24,422 bases of DNA from VRUE01 sp963837735 (GTDB taxonomy: Bacteria > Actinomycetota > Thermoleophilia > Solirubrobacterales > 70-9): NCBI GenBank assembly GCA_963837735.1, contig CAWIOM010000008.1:1-24422 (forward strand). The letters are read 5' to 3'. Below are positions 17,242-24,422 of the stretch, one piece after another; positions within the stretch are counted from its first letter, which is position 1; each line of letters begins with the position of its first letter. A program made the position numbers and the translations under genes. Under the pieces are notes generated by a model. That model searched no databases and was not told where the DNA came from. It saw only the letters and a list, made by a program, of their open reading frames with translations.

Positions 17242-17832
17242 TTATCCGCTTTCGCAGTCTTCGGCGAGCGCACAGCTCTCGATGTCCTGTCGCAGGTCCT
17301 CCGGCTTTGAGTAGGGGCCCTGTTTGAGGTAGACGAGCTTGCCGTCGCGGTCGTAGAAGGCGGTGTCGGGGAATCCGAAGCCGGCACCGAGGCCCTCTTT
17401 GATCGTTTCGTCGGAGTCGGTGTAGCTGGGGTAGGGGACGGGGGCCTCGGCGAGGAAGGTCCTGGCCGCGTCGTCGGAGTCATTGCTGTCGACCCCGAGG
17501 AAGGCGACCCGCTTCCCGTAGCGGGCGGAGAGCTTCTGCAGGGTCGGGAACTCGAAGCGGCAGGGCCCGCACCAAGACGCCCAGACATTGACGACCACGG
17601 GGTAGCCGCGCAGCGCCGCAATTCGCCTCTCGTAGGCGTCCTGGCCGCCGCCGAGCAGCTCGTTCCCCTGGCGGTGCAGCGCCGCCAGCGGCGCCGGCGA
17701 GCCGGCCAGGGCCTGCGCGTAGTCGGGGTGGGCGCCGCCGTAGTCGCCGCCGTTCTCGGAGCCGCAGCCGGCACCGGCGAGGGCCGTCGCGGCGAGGGCC
17801 GCCAGGAGCACGATTCGAGGAATAAGTCCCAC
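17242..17832 (-). CDS. TlpA/ResA-like thioredoxin-fold protein, exported
   Basis: 196 residues from GTG 17832. The N-terminus GLIPRIVLLAALAATALAGAGC is a signal with a lipoprotein-like Cys at 23, though the -3 residue is Gly, not the usual Leu. The redox motif WCGPC (Cys88 and Cys91) sits in VVNVWASWCGPCRFEFP, followed by VAFLGVDSNDSDDAARTFL and the cis-Pro region FGFPDTAFYDRDG, all typical of TlpA-type extracytoplasmic thioredoxins that reduce or form disulfides, often in cytochrome c maturation. C-terminal ESCALAEDCESG adds a second Cys pair. Starts upstream (TTG 17841, ATG 17964) are possible but add non-signal sequence. It may maintain the disulfides of the many exported Cys proteins here (inference). 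Confidence 0.85.
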   Translation of the reverse strand: MGLIPRIVLLAALAATALAGAGCGSENGGDYGGAHPDYAQALAGSPAPLAALHRQGNELLGGGQDAYERRIAALRGYPVVVNVWASWCGPCRFEFPTLQKLSARYGKRVAFLGVDSNDSDDAARTFLAEAPVPYPSYTDSDETIKEGLGAGFGFPDTAFYDRDGKLVYLKQGPYSKPEDLRQDIESCALAEDCESG

Positions 17833-17991
17833 CGCCGCCAATTCGATGATTACAATACGTAGAACGTTCGGTCCGCCGGGAGTGCGGACCGCAGAGAGCC
17901 GGGAAGACGTCCAGTTCCGGCAGCCTCGTTTCCAATTTGTTTCCGCCGAGTGCGCGCCGCGCATTCGACCGGGACGGAACCCAAAGCCTCA
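17833..17991. other. Divergent promoter region between the tlpA-like gene and the helicase gene
   Basis: 159 bases with no gene. The stretch 17843-17875 is unusually A/T-rich for this window. On the minus strand it reads CGTATTGTAATCATCG, in which TATTGT or TGTAAT could be a -10 box for the TlpA-like gene. No clear -35 partner is visible. Confidence 0.35.
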
Positions 17992-20685
17992 ATGGCCAAT
18001 ACCAGCGAAGTTGCCGCGCGAGCGGCCGTTCCCACCGGCGCCGAGATCGAGCGTGCGGCGGCGTTTGCCCGCGAGCCGTTCCTGCTCGACGGCGAGGGCC
18101 CCGAGGCGCTTGCCGAGGGCACCGCCCGCCGGCGCGGCCTGGACGCTGCCCTGGCCGAGATCGAGGCGGGCGCCGAGTACCCGTCGATCCAGTGGCGCCG
18201 CGACTTCTCGCTGCTGCTCGGGCTCGAGCGCCTGCTCGCCGACGAACCGCCGAAGCTGCTCGACGGCGCCGAGCTCAACCCCCACCAGGTCGATGCGCTC
18301 TCGGGCACCCTGACCGAGCTGATGGCCGAGCAGCAGACGGCGGCCGAGGACGACGCCGAGCTGCTGATCGCCGAGGAAGAAGACGAATCGGCCGGCGATC
18401 CCGACGAGGTTGAGGAGCCGATCGACGAGGCGGAGGAGAGGAGAAGAGGACGAGGAGCGATCGAGGCGAGGAGGCGGAGGAGGACGAGGAGGAGCCCGAG
18501 GACCTGGCGCCCGAGGAGGAGCCGCAGGACTGGGAGGAGCCCGCCGCCGAGGAGGACGCCGAGGACCTCGTCGAGGTCGCCCCGGACGATCCAGGCGCCG
18601 AGCGCCGCTTTTGGTTCGAGCACGCGACCGGCGCCGGCAAGACCGTCGCCGCCGTCGGCTTCATCGAGGCCTCGCGGACCGGCGGCATCCTGATCCTCAC
18701 CCACCGTCGCAACCTCGTCGACCAGTTCATCGGCGAGATCTCCGACCGCGGCTACAAGGAGCGCCTGCGCCCGCCGCTGATGGACGGCCGCGACGACCCC
18801 GACGGCCCGGTCACGGTCGAGACCTACCAGTGGTTCGTCCGCAACCACAAGAAGGTCTCCGACGCCTACTCGATCGTGATCTGCGACGAGGCCCACACGG
18901 CGCTCGGCGAGAAGACCAGCGCCTGCATCCGCGCCTGGCCCGGCCCCGTCTTCATCGGCATGACCGCGACGGGGGCGCTGATCGCCCGCCACGTCGCCGA
19001 CCTCTTCCCGACCCAGACCTCGCGCTTCGACCTCGCCCAGGCGGCGCGGCGCGGCGTGATCGCGCCGCTGCGCTGCATGCGGATCCCGCCCGGCCCCGGG
19101 GTGCGGACGATCGCCAAGGTGCCGCTGCGCAAAGGCGAGGTCGACCAGGACTTCGACCAGGAGGAGCTCGCCGCGCTGCTCGACCAGGCGCCCTTCAACG
19201 TCGCGATCGCCGACCTCTACAAGACCCGCTTCGAAAAGGTTCCGGGCGTCCTCTACACGGCCGGGGTCAACCACGCCAAGAACGTCGCCAAGGCCTTCCA
19301 GGACGCCGGCATCAACGCCCGCGCCGTCTCCGGCGAGACGCCGAAGCGCGAGCTGGCCGAGATCCTCGCCGCCTTCGAGCGCGGCGAGGTCGACGTGCTC
19401 TGCAACGCGATGCTGCTCGCCGAGGGCTGGAACAGCCCGCGGGCGACGATCTGCATGCACTGGCGCCGACCGCCTCGCGGCGGATCTACCAGCAGCGGGT
19501 CGGCCGCGTCACCCGCCGCGCCCCCGGCAAGGAGGCCGGCCTGGTGATCGACTTCGTCCACCCGGCGACGACCCACGACGAGACGATCGTCACCCTGCAC
19601 AGCCTGCTCAACCGCGACGTCTACCGCGGTGGCGCGATCGTCGTCGGCCCGGTGCGCCGCTCACGCGGGCGGCGGGTGCGGGTCGAGCGGCGGATCGTCC
19701 CTGTCTCCGATGTCGAGGAGACCCGCATGGGGGTCTCGAACGGGAGATCTGGCGGATCGCGGTCGAGAACCTCGACTACCCCGAGCAGCACGCCTGGGCG
19801 GCGCTCGCCGGCGCCCGGGTCAACCCGCAGGGCTGGCGCCGGGCGCGGGCGATGCTGCAGGGCGAGCGCACCAAAGAGCTGCGCCGTCGCTTTCTGCTCA
19901 CCTGCGTGCAGCGCAACCGCAACTCGCAGCTGCGGCTGAAAGCGCTGACCGAGATAGCCGACCTCAAAGACGCCGAGGCGTTCGACGACGCGATCGACAT
20001 CGTCGGCACCTGGAGCCGCGACGACAAGCGGGCGGGGACGAAGACGCTTCTGCAGGCGCTGGTCGACAAGCGGATCGGCCGCCGCGACCAGGCGCAAGCG
20101 TGGGTCTGGCGGCTCGCCTCCTACACCCGCGATCTGCACGAAGAGTACGCCGTGCAGCGCTGGCCGGAGACAAAGCGCCTGCTCGGCCTGCTGGTCAACT
20201 CCTCGGGCCGCGCGCACGGGCGCAACGCCCGCCGGCTCGTCCACGCGGCGCGCAAACAGGACCGGCGCCTCGCCGTCTCACTGCTCGCCGCCGCCGTCTC
20301 CCACACGCCGGAGGGAGAAGAGGTCCTGCGCGGCGCGCGAATGCGGATGGCGCGGAAACCGTCGGCGATCGCCCGCGAGCTGCTGCGCAACTTCCCCAAA
20401 GGCGGCAAGCGGCGCCGCAAGCGCAACAACCGCAAGCGCAAGGGCGCCAAGGACGCCGAGAAGGCGTCGGTGGACTCCGGCAACGGGCCCGAGCCGGGGG
20501 CGGTCGAGGCGAAGAAGGAGAGCGCCGAGGCCGGCAACGGCAGGCGCAAGCCTTCGAAAAAGGCACGCGGAGGGCGGTCCGGGTCCAACGGCCGGCGCCC
20601 CAAGCGCAATGGCAGCTCAGAGTCTGAGGTGGACCTCGCCGGCGCCGAAGGTGACGCGATCGCCGCCGGCGACGACGACCAGTAG
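17992..20685 (+). CDS. SF2 DEAD/DEAH helicase (Ssl2/COG1061-like), three frame breaks
   Basis: About 898 residues if restored. An N-terminal domain of about 115 residues (EIERAAAFAREPFLLDGEGP, RRDFSLLLGLERLLADEPP) is followed by a very acidic linker (about 130-195), then the helicase core: ATGAGKT (motif I), LTHRRNLVDQF (Ia), CDEAH (II), GMTATG (III), VLYTAGVNHAKNVAKAF (IV), LLAEGWNSPRATICMH (V) and QQRVGRVTRR (VI). The C-terminal region is helical and ends in a Lys/Arg-rich tail (KRRRKRNNRKRKGAK). Breaks lie at about 18430-18470 (purine-rich linker), 19460 (CAC-TGG needs one C) and 19730-19734 (run of five G needs one more). ATP-dependent DNA or RNA unwinding is expected; the pathway is unknown. 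The 3' end overlaps the birA 3' end by 69 bases. Confidence 0.8.
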
Positions 20686-21387
20686 GTTGCCGCGCTCGTC
20701 GACTCCGTCGGCGACCCCCGAGCGCTCCTCGCTCCCGTCAGGACCCGCGTCCCAGGCGATCTCGCGGCCGCGCAGCGCGTCGCGCCGCCGCCACTCCGAG
20801 AGGATCGTCCCGGCGTCCTCGACCACCCAGCGGTCGAGGTGGCGGCTGAGAACCTCGGCTGCCGCAAGGGGTGTCGAGCTATCGAGCGAAACCGCCGGCC
20901 AGCGCAGCTCGGCAGGGAACTCGTCGGGTGCGACCGAGAGGTTGAGGCCGACGCCGATCACCCCCCAGCCGTCCTGCGGCCTGGCCTCGATCAGGATGCC
21001 CGCGAGCTTCCGTTCCTCGAGCCAGACGTCGTTGGGCCACTTGATCCGGCAGCTCGCGTCCGGGCGCAGGCTCTCGGCCGCCTCGCAGACGGCGAGCGGG
21101 ACGGCCAGCGGCAGGAGCAGATGGCGCTCGTCGAGCGGGCGGAGAATCGCCGAGTAGAGCAGGCCCTTGCCCGCCGGCGCTGTCCATACACGTCCCTGGC
21201 GTCCCCGCCCCTCGCTCTGCTCGCCCGCGGTGACGACGGTGCCGTGCGGCGCGCCGGCTTCGGCGAGCTCCCGCGCACGGCTGTTGGTCGAGTCGGTGCG
21301 CGCGAAGTGCCGGTGCGGCGCCCCGAAGCTCGTCGTGGGGTGACGTCGATTGAGTGCCTGCGGGAACACAAATGCCGAGTTCGTCAT
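20617..21387 (-). CDS. birA: Biotin--[acetyl-CoA-carboxylase] ligase (short, no HTH)
   Basis: 256 residues from the ATG at 21387. It activates biotin as biotinyl-AMP and attaches it to a carboxylase carrier lysine, needed for malonyl-CoA synthesis. Motifs: RTDSTNSRARELA, GRGRQGRVWTAP (biotinyl-AMP loop), KGLLYSAILRP, KWPNDVWLEERKLAGIL (catalytic Lys region), GVIGVGLNL and the small C-terminal SH3-like domain ending GAGEVHLRL. It lacks the N-terminal DNA-binding domain of bifunctional BirA, so it is a class I ligase and not a repressor. There is no stop between the upstream HemD segment and this gene: both are in one frame. Its 3' end overlaps the convergent helicase gene. Confidence 0.9.
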   Translation of the reverse strand: MTNSAFVFPQALNRRHPTTSFGAPHRHFARTDSTNSRARELAEAGAPHGTVVTAGEQSEGRGRQGRVWTAPAGKGLLYSAILRPLDERHLLLPLAVPLAVCEAAESLRPDASCRIKWPNDVWLEERKLAGILIEARPQDGWGVIGVGLNLSVAPDEFPAELRWPAVSLDSSTPLAAAEVLSRHLDRWVVEDAGTILSEWRRRDALRGREIAWDAGPDGSEERSGVADGVDERGNLLVVVAGGDRVTFGAGEVHLRL

Positions 21388-22877
21388 CCGGTCACGGGCG
21401 TCCTTCAGCAGCGCCTCGATCAGGCCGTCGACGTCGTGGCGCTCCGCCTCGACCGCGACCTCGAGCCCGGCGTCGCGGGCCGCCTCGCTGGTGACCGGGC
21501 CGATCGAGGCGACCCGGGCGCTCGGGGGAAGCGCGCCGCCGAGTGCCTCAAGCAGGTTGTGCACGGTCGAGGCCGAGGTGAAGGTGACGTAGTCGGCGCT
21601 CTGCGCGGCCTCCACCGCCGCCGCGTCGGGCTGCTCGCGGACCGTCTCGTAAAGGGCGACGGCGTCGACCTCCGCACCGCTGCTCGCGAGCGCCTCGGGG
21701 AGGACATCGCGGGCGACGGCGGGGCGGACGACAAGGGCGCGGCGGCCTCGACCTCGATCGCACCAGCGCCTCGACCAGGGACTCGGCGACAAAGCGCTCC
21801 GGCACCAGGTCGGCGGCGATCCCGTGGCCGGCGAGCTCCCCGACGGTGCCCGGGCCTATCGCCGCGACCGTCGCCCCGGCGAGGGCGCGGGCATCGAGGC
21901 CGGCGGCCGCCAGGGCCTCGAACAGCAGGCGCACCCCGTTGGCGCTGGTCAGACAGACCAGCGAGTACTCGCCGATCGCGGCGATCGCGGCGCGTGCCTC
22001 CTCGCGTCGGTAAGGGACTCGACCCTGATCGCGGGCAGCTCGACGTCTCGGCGCCGAGCGCGCTCAGCGTCGCGGCGAGGCCGCTCGCCTGGGCGCGGGC
22101 TCTGGTGACGACGACCCGGCGCCCGTGCAGTGGCCGCCGCTCGAGCCAGGCGAGCGCCTCGCGCCGCCCGACGACCGGCCCGACGACGATCAGGGCGGGG
22201 GCACCTACCCCCTCCCGCTCGACCGCCTCGGAGAGGGTCGCGAGCGTGGCCACGACGGTCCGTTGGCCGTCCATCGTGCCGCGCTCGACCGCTGCCGCCG
22301 CCTCCTGCGGGTCGCGACCGGCGGCGATCAGCGCCGCGGCGTTCTCGGCCAGGCGCTTGACGCCCATGTAGAAGACCAGGGTGCCGGGAAAGCGCGCCAG
22401 CGCCTCCCAGTCGAGGGCCGTCTCGGGCTTCTCCGGGTCCTCGTGGCCGGTGACGAAGGCGACCGCGGAGGCGTCGTCGCGGTGGGTGACCGGGATCCCG
22501 GCGTAGGCGGAGGCCACAACCCCCGCGGTCACCCCGGGGACGACCTCGAACTCGACCCCCGCCTCGCGCAGGGCCTCGCCCTCCTCGCCGCCGCGGCCGA
22601 AGACGAACGGGTCGCCGCCCTTGAGCCGGACGACGCTGCTGCCCTCGCGGGCGGCCGCGATTAGCCGCTCGCCGATCTCCTCCTGGGGAACTGAGGGCCT
22701 TCCCGGCGCCTTGCCGACGTAGACCAGCTCGGCATCCTCGCGGGCGCCGTCAAGGGCGCCGGGCGGGATCAGGCGGTCGTGGAAGATCGCGTCGGCGGCG
22801 CCGATCAGCTCCAGCGAGCGGGCCGTCATCAGCCCCGGGTCCCCCGGCCCGGCGCCGACCAGATAGACGACTCCGCC
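21388..22877 (-). CDS. cobA-hemD: Uroporphyrinogen-III C-methyltransferase / synthase fusion (CobA-HemD), frame-broken
   Basis: The CobA half (22877 to about 22100) is intact: VYLVGAGPGDPGL, VRLKGGDPFVFGRGGEE, VVPGVTAG, GIPVTHRDDASAVAFVTGHE, LVFYMGV. It methylates uroporphyrinogen III to precorrin-2 with SAM, for siroheme or cobalamin. After LERRPLHGRRVVVTRARAQ the HemD half begins (linear hydroxymethylbilane to uroporphyrinogen III). Its pieces are VELPAIRVESL, LVCLTSANGVRLLFEALAAAG, ATVAAIGPGTVGELAGHGI, ALVVRPAVARDVLPEAL, DYVTFTSASTVHNLLEAL, ARVASIGPVTSEAARD and ERHDVDGLIEALL. Frame changes are needed near 22045, 22005 and 21750. No start codon is visible for CobA: the frame enters from the hemC region without ATG or GTG. 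The HemD end reads on into BirA. Confidence 0.85.
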
Positions 22878-22889
22878 GGGTGCCGCCCC

Positions 22890-23786
22890 GCGTTCGGTTC
22901 GGAACGGAGCCGGGATCGCTCCTCGGCCTCGGAGCGGGCGAGGATCTCGCCGGCGCCGGCGCCGAGCAGGCGCTCGGCGAGCATCGCTCCGGTGAGCGCG
23001 GGCTCGGCCGAATCCCCTCGACCCGGTCCCGGATCGACTCGCTGCCGTCGGGCAGGCCGACGTAGGCCTCGATCGCGACCCGCTCTCCATCGACGGTGGC
23101 GTGGACCCGATCGGCGAGGCGCAGGTCGCATCCAACACGGCGACGACGGCGCGCTCGGCGGTCAGCTCGAGCAGCGCGGTCTCCTCGCCGGCGACGACGA
23201 CGGCGCCTTCGGCCGCCTCGTCGCCGGCCCGGGTTTGCAGGACCAGCGCCCCCTGGCCGGCGCATGGGATCATCGTCTCGGCGGGGATCGCGAAGGCCGC
23301 CTCGCCCTCGCGCCCCAGGCGCCGCAGCCCGGCGGCCGCGAGCACGATCGCGTCGAGGTCGCCCTCCGCCAGCTTCCGCAGCCGGGTGTCGACATTGCCG
23401 TGCAGCTCGCCCACCCGCAGGTCGGCCGCGCCGCCAGGAGCTGGGAGCGACGGCGCAGGCTGGCTGTCCCCACCCGCGCCCCCTCGGCGACGTCGTCAAG
23501 GGAGGCGGCAGCCCCGATCCAGACGTCGGCGGCGTCCTCACGCGGCGGCACGGCGGCGATCGCCAGCCCCTCGGGGACCTCCGCCGGCAGGTCCTTGGCC
23601 GAGCGCACCCCGACCTCTGCCTCGCCGTCGAGCAGCGCCCGCTCGACCCCACGCACGAATCGCCCCTTGTCGCCCGTTTCCCCGTCGGAGGAGACCTCGA
23701 CCAGTTCCCCCCGCCCAACATCTCCGCCACCTGCTTCGCCTGCGCCAGCGCCAGTGCGCTCCCTCTTGTGGCAAATTCGGAATCAC
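22890..23786 (-). CDS. hemC: Hydroxymethylbilane synthase (porphobilinogen deaminase), frame-broken
   Basis: It condenses four porphobilinogens into hydroxymethylbilane. Pieces in order: ATRGSALALAQAKQVAEML, ELVEVSSDGETGDKGRFVRG, VGVRSAKDLPAEVPEGLAI, ARVGTASLRRRSQLLAARP, GELHGNVDTRLRKLAEGDL, AIVLAAAGLRRLGR, MIPCAGQGAL, then ATCASPIG with the Cys expected to hold the dipyrromethane cofactor, TVDGERVAIEAYVGLPDGS and AMLAERLLGAGAGEIL. Breaks: the six-base G run at 23707-23712, near 23430, the G run at 23106-23108 and that at 23014-23017, each fixed by one more G where resolvable. The likely start is GTG at 23786 with AAGGA upstream, but it needs one more T in TTT to reach the main frame. No stop codon occurs in any frame at the 3' end before CobA. 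Confidence 0.85.
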
Positions 23787-23814
23787 GTTGGGAGATCCTT
23801 GGCAGCTCTTTCGG

Positions 23815-23924
23815 GGGACGATTCGGTGGGGGTGGAGCGCTTGTACTTTTTCGCCGCCCACGATCGTCGGCAGCAGTGGACGTCAACTCGAAAAAGTTAA
23901 GCGGAACCCCGCCCGAATCGTCCC
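23815..23924. repeat. Long imperfect inverted repeat between hemA and hemC
   Basis: Left arm 23815-23853 and right arm 23889-23924 share exact outer 12-mers (GGGACGATTCGG versus CCGAATCGTCCC) and exact inner 9-mers (ACTTTTTCG versus CGAAAAAGT). The middles are partly matched (GGGGT and CGCTT). The 35-base spacer contains CGATCG. It could be a cis-acting RNA structure, an operator pair or the remnant of a small mobile repeat. Confidence 0.6.
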
Positions 23925-23946
23925 GCCCCGCGTTAAGCGGAACCCC
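23896..23946. repeat. Direct repeat of 15 bases, 36 bases apart
   Basis: GTTAAGCGGAACCCC occurs at 23896-23910 and again at 23932-23946. The first copy is inside the right arm of the inverted repeat, the second just outside it. Exact identity in non-coding DNA suggests a binding site or a repeat-family unit. Confidence 0.65.
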
Positions 23947-23969
23947 TGCCGGGATCGGCTCTCCGCAAC

Positions 23970-24422
23970 TCAACGCCTCCCCGCCCGTTTCATCGCTCTC
24001 CGTCTCGGCACTTTCTCCGCATCCAGCCCGAAAAGCTCGCGCAGGGCACTGACGTAGAGGTAGGCCTCATCGCCGCCGACCGCGCGCTTCATTTTCACGG
24101 TCGGCTCGTGCAGCAGGCGGGAGACGATCGCCTTCGCCATCGTCGCCAGCCGTTCGCGGTCGGCATCGGAGAGGCTCTCCCAACGATCCTCGTTCTCGGC
24201 GAGCACCCGGCGCGCGATCTCATCGCCGCGCCCGCGCAGCGAGGCGATCGTCGGCACCACCTCCAGCGAGGCGTGCCAGCGCTCGAAGCGGTCCAGCTCC
24301 GCCGCCAGGATCGGCTCCGCCCGCCTGGCCTCCGCCTCGCGGCCGCTGGCATTGCCGTGCTTGGCGATCTGCTGGACGTCGTCGAGGTCGTGGAGGCTGA
24401 CCCCCGCCAGTTCGCGGCAGGC
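23970..24422 (-). CDS. hemA: Glutamyl-tRNA reductase, C-terminal part (cut by window end)
   Basis: 150 residues of the C-terminus are present and the frame runs off the window. HDLDDVQQIAKHGNASGREA, AEPILAAELDRFERWHASLE, VVPTIASLRGRGDEIARRVL, LSDADRERLATMAKAIVSRL, LHEPTVKMKRAVG and YVSALRELFGLD form the spinal helix and dimerisation domain of GlutR. The enzyme reduces glutamyl-tRNA to glutamate-1-semialdehyde, the first step of C5-pathway tetrapyrrole synthesis. The catalytic Cys domain lies outside the window. The basic end VPRRRAMKRAGRR precedes TGA at 23970-23972. hemC follows 183 bases downstream, across the repeat element, which is a long gap for hem genes that usually abut. Confidence 0.9.
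   Translation of the reverse strand, partial: ACRELAGVSLHDLDDVQQIAKHGNASGREAEARRAEPILAAELDRFERWHASLEVVPTIASLRGRGDEIARRVLAENEDRWESLSDADRERLATMAKAIVSRLLHEPTVKMKRAVGGDEAYLYVSALRELFGLDAEKVPRRRAMKRAGRR

Noticed and set aside
19725..19740. Programmed ribosomal frameshift in the helicase
   Set aside because: No slippery heptamer with a downstream structure; there are two more breaks in the same gene, and one missing G explains the site.
23787..23973. HemC starting at TTG 23973, overlapping the hemA stop
   Set aside because: This would add about 60 residues with no HemC similarity, translated from the repeat element; GTG 23786 with AAGGA fits better.

Overview
The window looks like a chromosomal segment of a high-GC actinobacterium. 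The best guess is Thermoleophilia/Solirubrobacterales. The basis is the strong G/C third-position bias and several exported-protein types I associate with that group: an NHL/TolB-like beta-propeller with a Lys/Arg-rich tail, proteins with GKNSVGSRQLK-type repeats, and small four-cysteine secreted proteins. The assignment rests on family resemblance, not on a search.

Layout. (1) 1-8422, plus strand: exported proteins. They are a frame-broken beta-propeller, a very large secreted protein (also frame-broken), then a tight run of a decapeptide-repeat protein with a lectin-like tail, a helical two-cysteine protein, a four-cysteine secreted protein, a lipoprotein and a second four-cysteine paralogue. 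A perfect 11-bp stem-loop terminator closes the run. (2) 8451-9857, minus: an SDR oxidoreductase and a PlsC-type acyltransferase; zwf (glucose-6-phosphate dehydrogenase) is divergent at 9893-11362. (3) 11368-13947: a convergent gene with a faint TetR-like look, a third four-cysteine paralogue, a structured 379-bp non-coding stretch, a DUF3892-like protein and an overlapping 50-residue membrane peptide. (4) 14041-14114, minus: tRNA-Arg(CCU). (5) 14164-17832, minus: TlpA-like thioredoxin, NfeD, slipin (SPFH), galT and a conserved-looking hypothetical, packed as an operon. (6) 17992-20685, plus: an SF2 helicase with a long acidic linker and a basic tail. (7) 20617-24422, minus: tetrapyrrole genes hemA (3' part), hemC and cobA-hemD, followed by birA, with an inverted repeat and a direct repeat between hemA and hemC.

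How the genes fit together. HemA, HemC and HemD supply uroporphyrinogen III, and CobA diverts it to the siroheme/cobalamin branch. BirA makes biotin carboxylases active for fatty-acid synthesis. Zwf supplies NADPH. The NfeD/slipin pair is a membrane-microdomain module. The exported cluster is the accessory and least understood part; the three-member four-cysteine family is its most distinctive element.

Caution. Three stretches (1-3022, 18430-19735 and 21745-23790) carry many frame breaks inside otherwise well conserved genes. Wherever I could resolve the site clearly, the break is explained by one missing G/C in a short run. I read most as sequence error rather than true gene decay, and I give gene extents across the breaks. 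The 14 kb from about 3030 to 17990 shows no clear internal frame break; the only oddity there is the missing standard start of galT.
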